Assembly (NCBI GenBank): GCA_900752195.1
Contig: CAADUJ010000020.1
Coordinates: 1 to 64,000 of the forward strand
Direction of reading: 5' to 3'
DNA length: 64,000 nucleotides
DNA from: an uncultured Negativicutes bacterium
Lineage (GTDB): Bacteria > Bacillota > Negativicutes > Veillonellales > Megasphaeraceae
Numbering within the stretch: the first letter of the stretch is position 1; the number at the start of each line of letters is the position of its first letter. The notes under the pieces are model-generated. The model worked only from the letters and a program-made list of their open reading frames with translations. It made no database searches and was not told the origin of the DNA. A program made the translations under genes and the position numbers. Below, one piece after another: positions 6,936-14,309 of the stretch.

Positions 6936-7889
6936 ATGAGGCGATTGTTAAAACGACTATTCATCGCAGGTCTGGTGCTGATATTGCTGGTTCTTGGCGT
7001 AGGTGGATATATTGGAAATACGGCTTTTCAGGAGTTTCGTCAGCTTCCGTGGGATCACGTTTTAGGTATCGAGAATCATTCCCATGATGTAGATTCTATA
7101 AAAAAACTTGAAAAAAAGAATGACTGGCAACCAGTACGCGTCAATGGAATGGATAATACCATATTACGAGGTACGTATATCAAGGCGCCTCACCGTACCC
7201 ATAAAACGGTCATCCTTCTTCATGGACTATATCAGAATCGGTCTATGTGCCTGCCATATGTGCCTATTTATCAACGATTGGGCTATAATGTGTTACTTGT
7301 CGATTTGCGGGGCCATGGAGAAAGTGAAGGAAATCATACAGATTGGGGCCTTTCGGAAATGGATGATCTCCAGTCGTGGATTTTATGGTTGAAACAGCAG
7401 GATACAGAAGTCCGCATTGGACTTCATGGAGTCTCTTTAGGCGCGGCTATAGCTATTTTATATGCCGGTTCCGATCGAAACCACGATGTATCTTTTGTTG
7501 TGGCAGATAGTTCATATGGTAATATCGTCGCCTTAGGTCGGGAAAAACTGATGAGCTGGACTGACGACGATATGATTTTGCTCGGCTATGATGTACTAGA
7601 TCCTTTTTTCCAGGCAGCTATGTTTGCCCATACTCATAAAATCGTGGGCTCTATTGAGCCGGATCAGGCTGTACAACGCATTGGCGTACCTATCTTATTT
7701 CTTCATGGTAGCGACGATTCCCTTGTGCCGGAAAAGACGGCGCATCGCTTATATGATGACTGCCGAAGCCCTCACAAATATATTTATATTTTCAAAGGCT
7801 CACCTCATGCCGTAGGCATTGAAACGGACCGTGATGACTATTTCCGCGTCGTATCGCGTTTTCTTGTTGACAATGTAGGAGCATCTTGA
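6936..7889 (+). CDS. Membrane-anchored alpha/beta hydrolase
   Basis: A 317-residue alpha/beta-hydrolase of the BAAT/prolyl-oligopeptidase-like group, probably facing outward on an N-terminal membrane helix (about 8-28). Motifs in order: LLHGLYQNRS (oxyanion region), RGHGES, nucleophile elbow GVSLGA with the catalytic Ser, FLHGSDDSLV with the acid residue, and GSPHAVG with the catalytic His, so the triad is complete. The frame opens at 6894, but ATG 6936 has AGAGGAG seven bases upstream and starts the basic-hydrophobic anchor. The substrate is unknown. It appears monocistronic. Confidence 0.85.
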   Translation: MRRLLKRLFIAGLVLILLVLGVGGYIGNTAFQEFRQLPWDHVLGIENHSHDVDSIKKLEKKNDWQPVRVNGMDNTILRGTYIKAPHRTHKTVILLHGLYQNRSMCLPYVPIYQRLGYNVLLVDLRGHGESEGNHTDWGLSEMDDLQSWILWLKQQDTEVRIGLHGVSLGAAIAILYAGSDRNHDVSFVVADSSYGNIVALGREKLMSWTDDDMILLGYDVLDPFFQAAMFAHTHKIVGSIEPDQAVQRIGVPILFLHGSDDSLVPEKTAHRLYDDCRSPHKYIYIFKGSPHAVGIETDRDDYFRVVSRFLVDNVGAS

Positions 7890-7914
7890 CGGACTCTTCC
7901 TAGACTGCTATTAT
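7886..7914 (+). promoter_or_regulatory. nrdJ promoter
   Basis: TTGACG (7886-7891), a 17-base spacer and TATTAT (7909-7914). The -35 overlaps the end of the hydrolase gene, whose stop codon is at 7887-7889. The predicted start near 7921 lies just before the paired NrdR-like boxes. Confidence 0.75.
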
Positions 7915-7927
7915 AAGTACATGCGAC

Positions 7928-7973
7928 ACACAATATATGGTATATAATGATTAATGCATACCATATATGTGCT
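7928..7973 (+). promoter_or_regulatory. Paired NrdR-like boxes
   Basis: Two 16-base boxes at 7928-7943 and 7958-7973 carry ATATATGGTAT and its exact reverse complement, with ACAC/GTGCT outer ends. They resemble the NrdR box (ACACWATATATWGTGT type). Their starts lie 30 bases apart, near the usual 31-32. They sit just downstream of the promoter, fitting repression by NrdR when dATP is plentiful. Confidence 0.7.
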
Positions 7974-8002
7974 AAAAAGTACAAACTATAGGAGGATGCT
8001 TC

Positions 8003-10276
8003 ATGGACGAGAAAGAATGGCTTGGAGCTCAAAACCAGCTCGGATTGGATATTTGGAAGAATAAATATCGTTATGATAGTGAAGACTTTGAACAGTGGGT
8101 CGATCGTGTCAGCGGTCATGACAAAGAAGTGGCCCAGCTCATAAAAGAACAGAAATTCTTATTTGGGGGACGTATCCTGGCTAACAGAGGTCTGGAATAT
8201 GAAGGGAAGAAAATCACCCTTTCCAACTGTTATGTCATGACACCACCAGAAGATAATATCGAAAGTATTTTTGATAGAGCTGGTAAATTGGCCCGGACAT
8301 ACAGTTATGGAGGTGGTTGTGGTATTGATATTTCCCAACTTTCTCCTAAAGGTGCCCGTATCAATAATGCGGCTAAAGAAACAAGTGGTTCTATCTCTTT
8401 CATGACACTGTATTCTCTCGTGACAGAATTGATCGGTCAGAATGGTCGCCGCGGAGCCCTCATGATTTCTATCGATTGCTCGCACCCCGATGTTATCGAT
8501 TTCATCAAATTAAAAACGGATCTAGACAAGGTGACGAAGGCAAATATTTCCATCCGTATCAGTGGAGAATTCATGAAAGCCGTGAAGGAGCATAAACAGT
8601 TCCATCTTCACTATACGCGAAAAGAAACTGGCGAAACCATTGAAACGATGGTCGACGCAGCCGATGTATTCCGCCTTATTGCAGAAACAAACTGGGATTA
8701 TGCAGAACCAGGTGCATTATTTTGGGATCGCATTTGCAATTGGAACCTTTTGGCCAATACGAAGGAATTTACTTTTGCCGGTGTCAATCCTTGTGCAGAA
8801 GAACCATTGCCAGCTGGCGGATCTTGTCTCTTAGGCAGTATGAACCTGGCACAATTTGTCACGAATCCTTTTACAGACGATGCGGCTTTTGATTTTGACG
8901 AATTTAAGCGTTGCGTTACAGTAGCCGTTCGCGCATTGAACGATGTCCTTGATGAAGGGCTCCCCCTCCATCCGTTACAGGAACAGCGTGATAGCGTGCA
9001 GAAGTGGCGACAGATCGGTCTGGGAATCATGGGTCTTGGCGATATGCTCATCCAGTTGGGAATTACCTATGGCAGTCAGGAAGCTGTTGAATTTTGTCAT
9101 CAAATCGGTTTTACCATGGCCAATACGGCTATTGCTGCATCGGCCCTTCTGGCAAAGGAACAAGGCGCCTATGAAATGTGCCATGTCGATGAAATCATGA
9201 CGACGCCTTATTTCAAGGCGAATACGACGGAAGAAACAGCTGCTCTTGTCAAAGCACATGGTTTGCGCAATTCCCAGCTTTTGACAATCGCTCCGACGGG
9301 GACACTATCGACGATGCTCGGAATCTCAGGTGGCATCGAGCCGATTTACGCAAATTATTATGAACGCAAAACCGAATCCCTTCATGCTGCTGACGTGTAT
9401 TATAAGGTGTATACGCCTATTGTCGCTACGTTCATGAAGCAGCATGGCATCAAAGATGATTCCAAACTTCCGGAATACTTTGTTACGGCCCTCACGCTGC
9501 ACTATGAGGAACGCGTTGCTATGCAGGCCGCTTGGCAGGAACATATTGACGCGTCCATTAGTTCGACTGTTAACGTGCCGAATAGCTTTACCGTGGAAGA
9601 TACGGAACGGCTTTACATGCTTGCTTATGAAAGTGGATGTAAAGGCCTTACGATATTTCGTGATGGTTGCAAGCGTGCAGGCATTTTGACGACACACGTC
9701 GAAGAACACGATGTCCCCGTCGCTGGCGTTGGCTTGAAACGCGGTGAAATCGTTGCTATTGATGACAATGTCATCGGTAAAAAACGCAAACTCGTCACGG
9801 GGTGTGGTAGCTTACATTGCATGGCCTTCTTTGATCCCGAAACGGGGGCCCTTTTGGAAACGTATCTGAGTAAAGGCTCTACAGGTGGCTGCAATAACTT
9901 CATGATAGGCCTGTCCCGCATGATTTCCATCAGTGCTCGTGCCGGTATTGATATCTATACGATTATTGACCAGCTCAACTCTACAGGAAACTGCCCGAGT
10001 TACTCTGTTCGCCGTGCTACTCGTGGCGATACGAGCAAAGGCGCTTGTTGCCCCATGGCTGTCGGCAATGCCCTGCTTGATATGTATAATGAAGTCCTTT
10101 CGGAAATCCATCCTCAGGAAGGCGTAGAAAAGAAGATTCCCAAAAAGGCGACGAAACCTCGTGCGACCGATAAGGTGCGGGCTGAAAATATCTTTTGCCC
10201 CCAGTGTGGAGAACCCCTCGTCTTTGAAGGTGGCTGTAATACCTGTAAAAGTTGCGGATGGAGTAAATGCTATTAA
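8003..10276 (+). CDS. nrdJ: Adenosylcobalamin-dependent ribonucleotide reductase (class II)
   Basis: A 757-residue class II ribonucleotide reductase that makes deoxyribonucleotides using a B12-derived radical, independent of oxygen. Seen in the sequence: LSNCYV with the first redox Cys, YSYGGGCGIDIS, the loop NPCAEEPLPAGGSC carrying the radical cysteine, APTGTLS near the substrate phosphate site, and a C-terminal zinc-ribbon-like tail with CPQCG, CNTCKSCG and a final SKCY. The ribosome site ATAGGAGG precedes the ATG. The promoter has paired NrdR-like boxes, and a terminator follows. It shares its transcript with no other gene. Confidence 0.96.
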   Translation: MDEKEWLGAQNQLGLDIWKNKYRYDSEDFEQWVDRVSGHDKEVAQLIKEQKFLFGGRILANRGLEYEGKKITLSNCYVMTPPEDNIESIFDRAGKLARTYSYGGGCGIDISQLSPKGARINNAAKETSGSISFMTLYSLVTELIGQNGRRGALMISIDCSHPDVIDFIKLKTDLDKVTKANISIRISGEFMKAVKEHKQFHLHYTRKETGETIETMVDAADVFRLIAETNWDYAEPGALFWDRICNWNLLANTKEFTFAGVNPCAEEPLPAGGSCLLGSMNLAQFVTNPFTDDAAFDFDEFKRCVTVAVRALNDVLDEGLPLHPLQEQRDSVQKWRQIGLGIMGLGDMLIQLGITYGSQEAVEFCHQIGFTMANTAIAASALLAKEQGAYEMCHVDEIMTTPYFKANTTEETAALVKAHGLRNSQLLTIAPTGTLSTMLGISGGIEPIYANYYERKTESLHAADVYYKVYTPIVATFMKQHGIKDDSKLPEYFVTALTLHYEERVAMQAAWQEHIDASISSTVNVPNSFTVEDTERLYMLAYESGCKGLTIFRDGCKRAGILTTHVEEHDVPVAGVGLKRGEIVAIDDNVIGKKRKLVTGCGSLHCMAFFDPETGALLETYLSKGSTGGCNNFMIGLSRMISISARAGIDIYTIIDQLNSTGNCPSYSVRRATRGDTSKGACCPMAVGNALLDMYNEVLSEIHPQEGVEKKIPKKATKPRATDKVRAENIFCPQCGEPLVFEGGCNTCKSCGWSKCY

Positions 10277-10332
10277 GTAAGAGACTTTCGTGTATCTCTT
10301 TCCAGTGCGTACATATGTAGAAGTCAGTATGC

Positions 10333-10376
10333 AAAAGCCGGTGTCTCAGAACGATTCTGATGACTACCGGCTTTTT
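10333..10376 (+). terminator. nrdJ terminator
   Basis: AAAAGCCGGT pairs with ACCGGCTTTT, with an inner TCAGAAcgaTTCTGA stem, followed by a T-run. Confidence 0.9.
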
Positions 10377-10445
10377 TGATAGGTAAAAACATGATGTAAA
10401 CGAAACTACAAGCGCTATATGGTAGCAACGAACCTTATAGTTTCA

Positions 10446-10474
10446 TTGATTTTGCTATTTTTTCTTGTTATACT
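10446..10474 (+). promoter_or_regulatory. dhaKLM promoter
   Basis: TTGATT (10446-10451), a 17-base spacer and TATACT (10469-10474), about 50 bases before dhaK. A cre-like sequence lies upstream at 10394-10408 but has one mismatch at a conserved C. Confidence 0.7.
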
Positions 10475-10523
10475 TAGGATAAAAATGCAGTACATTTTAT
10501 TTTCATATTGAGAAAGGAGAAGA

Positions 10524-11516
10524 ATGATGAAAAAGATAATAAATGATGTAGCTGCTGTAGAAGACGAAATGATACGGGGGCTTGTACAATCGGCACCACA
10601 AAGATTGCGCAAGCTAGAGTGTGGGAATGTCGTTGTCAGGGCGCAGAAAAAGATTGGTCGCGTTGCACTGGTCAGCGGTGGCGGTAGTGGTCATGAACCT
10701 GCTCATGCCGGTTATGTAGGACTGGGAATGTTAGATTGTGCCGTTGCAGGGCCCGTCTTTACGTCACCTACACCGGACCAGATTTTAGAAGGAATCAAGG
10801 CAGTTGCCACGGAGGAAGGTGTCTTGTGTATTGTAAAAAACTATACCGGTGATGTCATGAACTTTGAAATGGCTATTGAAATGGCCCAGGATGAAGGCAT
10901 TCATGCAGAGTATGTCATCGTCAATGATGATGTTGCCGTTCAGGATAGTTTGTATACGACAGGACGGCGCGGCGTGGCTGGAACCGTATTAGTCCATAAA
11001 ATTGCCGGAGCTAAAGCCGAACAAGGTGCGTCGTTGTCAGAAGTCAAGGAAACGGCTGAACGGGTTATCAGAAATGTTCGTTCCATGGGTATGGCCATTG
11101 GACCTTGTACCGTTCCTGCGGCAGGAAAACCAGGATTTACGTTGGCAGATGATGAAATGGAAATCGGCATCGGTATTCACGGTGAGCCAGGGGTACGTCG
11201 TGAAAAATTAAAATCGGCTCATGCCATTGCAGAGGAACTTTTACAGATCATTCTGGCCGATATAGACTATACCGGTCACGATGTCGTCGTCTTAGTCAAT
11301 GGCATGGGCGCTACGCCGTTGATGGAATTGTATATTGTAAACGCTTACGTGCAGGAATATTTAGAGTCTCATGGTATTCACGTGCATGATACAAAAGTCG
11401 GAAATTACATGACATCCATTGAAATGGCAGGCTTTTCACTGACTCTATTGAAGCTGGATGATGAATTAAAAGTACTATATGGACAAGAAGCGTATACACT
11501 GGCTTGGCATTCGTAA
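10524..11516 (+). CDS. dhaK: Dihydroxyacetone kinase subunit DhaK
   Basis: A 330-residue substrate-binding subunit of the PTS-dependent dihydroxyacetone kinase, which makes dihydroxyacetone phosphate for glycolysis. Dihydroxyacetone is held as a hemiaminal on His219 in GIGIHGEPG. The N-terminal GGGSGHEPAHAGYVG motif (about 52-66) is also diagnostic. Two in-frame ATGs (10524, 10527) follow AAAGGAG. dhaL and dhaM follow in the same operon, so phosphate comes from phosphoenolpyruvate through the PTS rather than from free ATP. No glycerol dehydrogenase or transporter is adjacent. Confidence 0.96.
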   Translation: MMKKIINDVAAVEDEMIRGLVQSAPQRLRKLECGNVVVRAQKKIGRVALVSGGGSGHEPAHAGYVGLGMLDCAVAGPVFTSPTPDQILEGIKAVATEEGVLCIVKNYTGDVMNFEMAIEMAQDEGIHAEYVIVNDDVAVQDSLYTTGRRGVAGTVLVHKIAGAKAEQGASLSEVKETAERVIRNVRSMGMAIGPCTVPAAGKPGFTLADDEMEIGIGIHGEPGVRREKLKSAHAIAEELLQIILADIDYTGHDVVVLVNGMGATPLMELYIVNAYVQEYLESHGIHVHDTKVGNYMTSIEMAGFSLTLLKLDDELKVLYGQEAYTLAWHS

Positions 11517-11529
11517 AGGAGCGATTGAG

Positions 11530-12150
11530 TTGGACATGCAACAACTGGTGGACGCTATTGCAGAAATGGCGAACACGATAGAGAAAGAAAAGGACTATTT
11601 AACACAGTTAGATAATGAAATCGGTGATGGTGATCATGGCATTAACATGGCTCGTGGCTTTCACGCCGTCATTGAAAAATTGCCGTCATTGCAGGGCGGA
11701 GACATTGGTGGTCTGCTCAAAGGGGTAGGGATGCAACTCGTTTCTACTGTAGGTGGTGCATCAGGCCCCTTGTATGGAACAGCTTTCATGAAAGCAGGTA
11801 TGGCTTGCAAGGGATTGACATCCATCGATGGACTGGCCTTTTCTAAGGCAATGGATGCGGCTGTCGAAGGCATTAAACTGCGAGGCAAAGCTACAGAGGG
11901 AGAAAAAACGATGCTTGATGCCTTATGTCCGGCATTACGGGCTCTTCAGTCTGCTGTTGCAGAAGGGGAATCTTTGAAAGAAGCCCTTGATGCGGCAGTA
12001 AAAGCGGCAGAAGATGGCGTTGCGTATACGGCAACGATTGCAGCTACAAAAGGTCGAGCCAGCTACATAGGGGAACGCAGTATCGGACATCAGGATCCTG
12101 GTGCTACTTCGTCAGCATTCCTGTTACGGGCCATGGCTAAGCACGCATAA
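11530..12150 (+). CDS. dhaL: Dihydroxyacetone kinase subunit DhaL (ADP-binding)
   Basis: A 206-residue DhaL subunit carrying the tightly bound ADP that shuttles phosphate from DhaM to dihydroxyacetone on DhaK. The Mg-nucleotide site DNEIGDGDHG, GGASGPLYG and the C-terminal HQDPGATS segment are present. The open frame extends back into dhaK, but a TTG at 11530 with AAAGGAG eight bases upstream is the likely start; ATG 11536 is the alternative. It directly follows dhaK. Confidence 0.93.
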   Translation: MDMQQLVDAIAEMANTIEKEKDYLTQLDNEIGDGDHGINMARGFHAVIEKLPSLQGGDIGGLLKGVGMQLVSTVGGASGPLYGTAFMKAGMACKGLTSIDGLAFSKAMDAAVEGIKLRGKATEGEKTMLDALCPALRALQSAVAEGESLKEALDAAVKAAEDGVAYTATIAATKGRASYIGERSIGHQDPGATSSAFLLRAMAKHA

Positions 12151-12168
12151 CCGATAGGAGTGAACGAA

Positions 12169-12543
12169 ATGGTAGGAATCGTATTAATTTCACATAGTCA
12201 AAAAGCAGCAGAAGGAGCTGCTGAGCTAGCCCATATGATGGCTCCGGAAGCTGTCATTGCTGTTGCAGGCGGTTTGGATGACGGCGGATTAGGCACGAGC
12301 TTTGAAAAAATTTCTGCTGCTATCGAAGCGGTTGATCAAGGCGATGGTGTCGCCTGCATTATGGATATGGGGAGCGCTGTCATGACAGTTGAAATGGTAG
12401 CAGAAAGTATGGACCGGCCTATCCTGTTATTGGATTGTCCTTTTGTAGAAGGCGCCGTTTTGGCTGCGTTGGAAACGACTAGTCATACGCCATTGGAAGC
12501 CTTGCAGGAGCGCGTAGAAGCAAGCCGTGATAGAAAGATGTAA
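12169..12543 (+). CDS. dhaM: PTS-dependent dihydroxyacetone kinase phosphotransferase subunit DhaM
   Basis: A 124-residue EIIA-mannose-like protein: the single-domain DhaM, without the fused HPr and EI domains found in Escherichia coli. It takes phosphate from HPr on the histidine in LISHSQKAAEG (about residue 9) and passes it to ADP on DhaL. Family segments MDMGSAVMTVEM and DCPFVEGA are visible. ATG 12169 with ATAGGAG nine bases upstream is preferred over GTG 12160. Last gene of the operon. Confidence 0.94.
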   Translation: MVGIVLISHSQKAAEGAAELAHMMAPEAVIAVAGGLDDGGLGTSFEKISAAIEAVDQGDGVACIMDMGSAVMTVEMVAESMDRPILLLDCPFVEGAVLAALETTSHTPLEALQERVEASRDRKM

Positions 12544-12674
12544 GTATATGGATATGGCAGGAGCCTCTTTTATCGCTTGAAAATGGCCGGCCCTCAGGGG
12601 TGTTGCAGCCGCCCTGATAGCTGTATCATAAGGATAGACTTGATTTTTTTTGTATTTTTTACTATACTAAGTGC
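12544..12674 (+). promoter_or_regulatory. Gap after dhaM ending in the 6S RNA promoter
   Basis: No gene is visible. At its right end lie TTGATT (12640-12645), a 17-base T-rich spacer and TATACT (12663-12668), which predict a start near 12675 at the 5' end of the 6S RNA. No obvious T-tailed terminator follows dhaM. Confidence 0.65.
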
Positions 12675-12867
12675 AAGAGAAAGCCCTACTGTGTTCGTAA
12701 AATGATCTCGTGTTTTGAACCAACATCTTTTACATTGGGAGTCTGGGCTCTATGGTGCGATGCAATGCCTGTACTGGACTGTTGAACTTCATAGGAGGAC
12801 ACCCACCTGCTTAGGCAGGCTCAAAACTTGGTTTATAAACGGCATGGTGGGGATTCTTTTTCTTGTG
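12675..12867 (+). ncRNA. ssrS: 6S RNA
   Basis: A roughly 190-base RNA with the long-rod layout of 6S RNA, which binds sigma-A RNA polymerase and mimics an open promoter. The ends pair (CAAGAGAAAG with CTTTTTCTTG), and the CCCTACTGTGTTCG and CCAACATCTTTTACATTGGGAGTCTGGG segments resemble Firmicutes 6S RNAs. A promoter lies directly upstream and rarA directly downstream, a neighbourhood I recall for Firmicutes 6S genes. Exact ends are estimated, and a covariance-model score was not possible here. Confidence 0.75.
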
Positions 12868-12903
12868 TAACGAATTGGACACAATTGAAATGGATTGTTT
12901 TTT

Positions 12904-12933
12904 GCCGCTAAGTTATCTTGGCGGCTTTCTATT
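12904..12933 (+). terminator. Weak terminator candidate after 6S RNA
   Basis: GCCGCTAAG and CTTGGCGGC form a hairpin with a four-base loop followed by TTTCTATTT. It lies just before the rarA ribosome site and may separate 6S RNA from rarA only partly. Confidence 0.5.
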
Positions 12934-12951
12934 TACAACGGGAGCAAACAA

Positions 12952-14271
12952 ATGGACGGAGATACCTTATTTTCGATGGCAGCAGAGGCAGAACAGAAAA
13001 CATTTGCCCCTTTGGCTGTCCGCATGCGGCCTGAAACATTAGATGATGTATATGGACAAGAAGAACTTCTGGGAGAAGGGAGCTTCCTCCGGGCTATGAT
13101 AGAACGGGATACCGTGCCAAGTCTCCTTTTTTATGGCCCTTCCGGTGTAGGAAAAACGACAATTGCCCATGTCATTGCTAAGGCGACGAAGAGTCGTTTT
13201 GTCCGGGTTAATGCCGTTACAGCGGGAACTGCAGAATTACGGTCTCTCATCAAGGAGGCCAAGGATGCCATTGACGTGTATCAAAAGAGGACAATCCTTT
13301 TCATAGACGAAATTCATCGTTTTAATAAAGGACAGCAGGATGTATTGCTTCCCTATGTAGAAGATGGGACGGTCATTCTTATTGGTGCGACGACAGAAAA
13401 CCCGTATTTTGAAGTGAATCGTCCACTCCTTTCAAGACTTCGCGTCGTCCGACTGAAACGGCTCAGTCAAGAGGCTCTTATTTCGATTTTGAAGCGGGCC
13501 CTTGCCAATCGAAGCAAAGGATTAGGTTATTTGTCCTTGCATGCCGATGATGATATACTAGGTCTGATTGCCCAGGGCGCTGATTCGGATGCCCGAGTAG
13601 CGTTGAACTTGTTGGAGCAGGTGAGCCTGCAACTGCCAGAAGGTGGCACGGTGACAGAAGAGATTGTCCGGAAAACCTGTGGCGAACGATTATATAAATA
13701 CGATAAAAAAGGCGATGGACATTACGATACGGTCTCTGCCTTCATCAAGAGTATGCGCGGCTCTGATCCAGATGCGGCGCTATATTATCTGGCCTGTATG
13801 ATCGAGGCTGGTGAACAGCCTTCTTTCATTGCTCGCCGCGTGGTGATTTGTGCTGCTGAAGATGTGGGCCTTGCCGATCCCCAGGCACTTGTCATTGCCA
13901 ATGCTGCAGCCCAGGCTGTGCAATTCGTAGGATGGCCAGAAGGTCGTATCCCTTTGGCTGAGGCCGTCGTATACATTGCCTGTGCTCCAAAAAGTAACAG
14001 CGCTTATATGGCGATTGCAAAAGCCCAGCAGGATCTCAAAAAGGGAAGTGGCGGCGATATTCCGCTTTATCTCCGGGATGCCCATTATAAAGGAGCTGCT
14101 GCTTTAGGTCATGGTAATGGGTATCTTTATCCTCATGACTTTCCTGGTGGTTGGGTAGAACAGCAATATCTGCCAGACTCCATTAAAAATCATCGTTATT
14201 ATGAATGTACGGATCATGGAAAAGAAAAAGAACTTGTCGCAGCATGGCGTAAACGACGGAATCAAGAGTAA
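12952..14271 (+). CDS. rarA: Replication-associated recombination protein A (RarA/MgsA AAA+ ATPase)
   Basis: A 439-residue AAA+ ATPase that acts at stalled replication forks and with single-strand binding protein. Walker A GPSGVGKTT lies near residue 65 and Walker B LFIDEIHRF near 120. The sensor/arginine region SRLRVVRLKRLS follows, and the C-terminal MgsA tetramerisation region contains DPDAALYYLACMIEAGE and AAEDVGLADP. ATG 12952, after CGGGAGC, is preferred; the longer frame from 12895 would start inside the hairpin upstream. Confidence 0.94.
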   Translation: MDGDTLFSMAAEAEQKTFAPLAVRMRPETLDDVYGQEELLGEGSFLRAMIERDTVPSLLFYGPSGVGKTTIAHVIAKATKSRFVRVNAVTAGTAELRSLIKEAKDAIDVYQKRTILFIDEIHRFNKGQQDVLLPYVEDGTVILIGATTENPYFEVNRPLLSRLRVVRLKRLSQEALISILKRALANRSKGLGYLSLHADDDILGLIAQGADSDARVALNLLEQVSLQLPEGGTVTEEIVRKTCGERLYKYDKKGDGHYDTVSAFIKSMRGSDPDAALYYLACMIEAGEQPSFIARRVVICAAEDVGLADPQALVIANAAAQAVQFVGWPEGRIPLAEAVVYIACAPKSNSAYMAIAKAQQDLKKGSGGDIPLYLRDAHYKGAAALGHGNGYLYPHDFPGGWVEQQYLPDSIKNHRYYECTDHGKEKELVAAWRKRRNQE

Positions 14272-14309
14272 ACGCCGACGCTGTAGAGAAATCGTGGAAG
14301 GTGAATAGA

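Noticed and set aside
10394..10408. cre-like catabolite repression site before dhaKLM
   Set aside because: It resembles the CcpA consensus but has one mismatch at a conserved position, and CcpA use in this group is uncertain. Not listed as a feature.
11479..11529. In-frame extension of dhaL into dhaK
   Set aside because: The ATG at 11479 has no ribosome site, while TTG 11530 has AAAGGAG at eight bases; the extension also does not look like DhaL.
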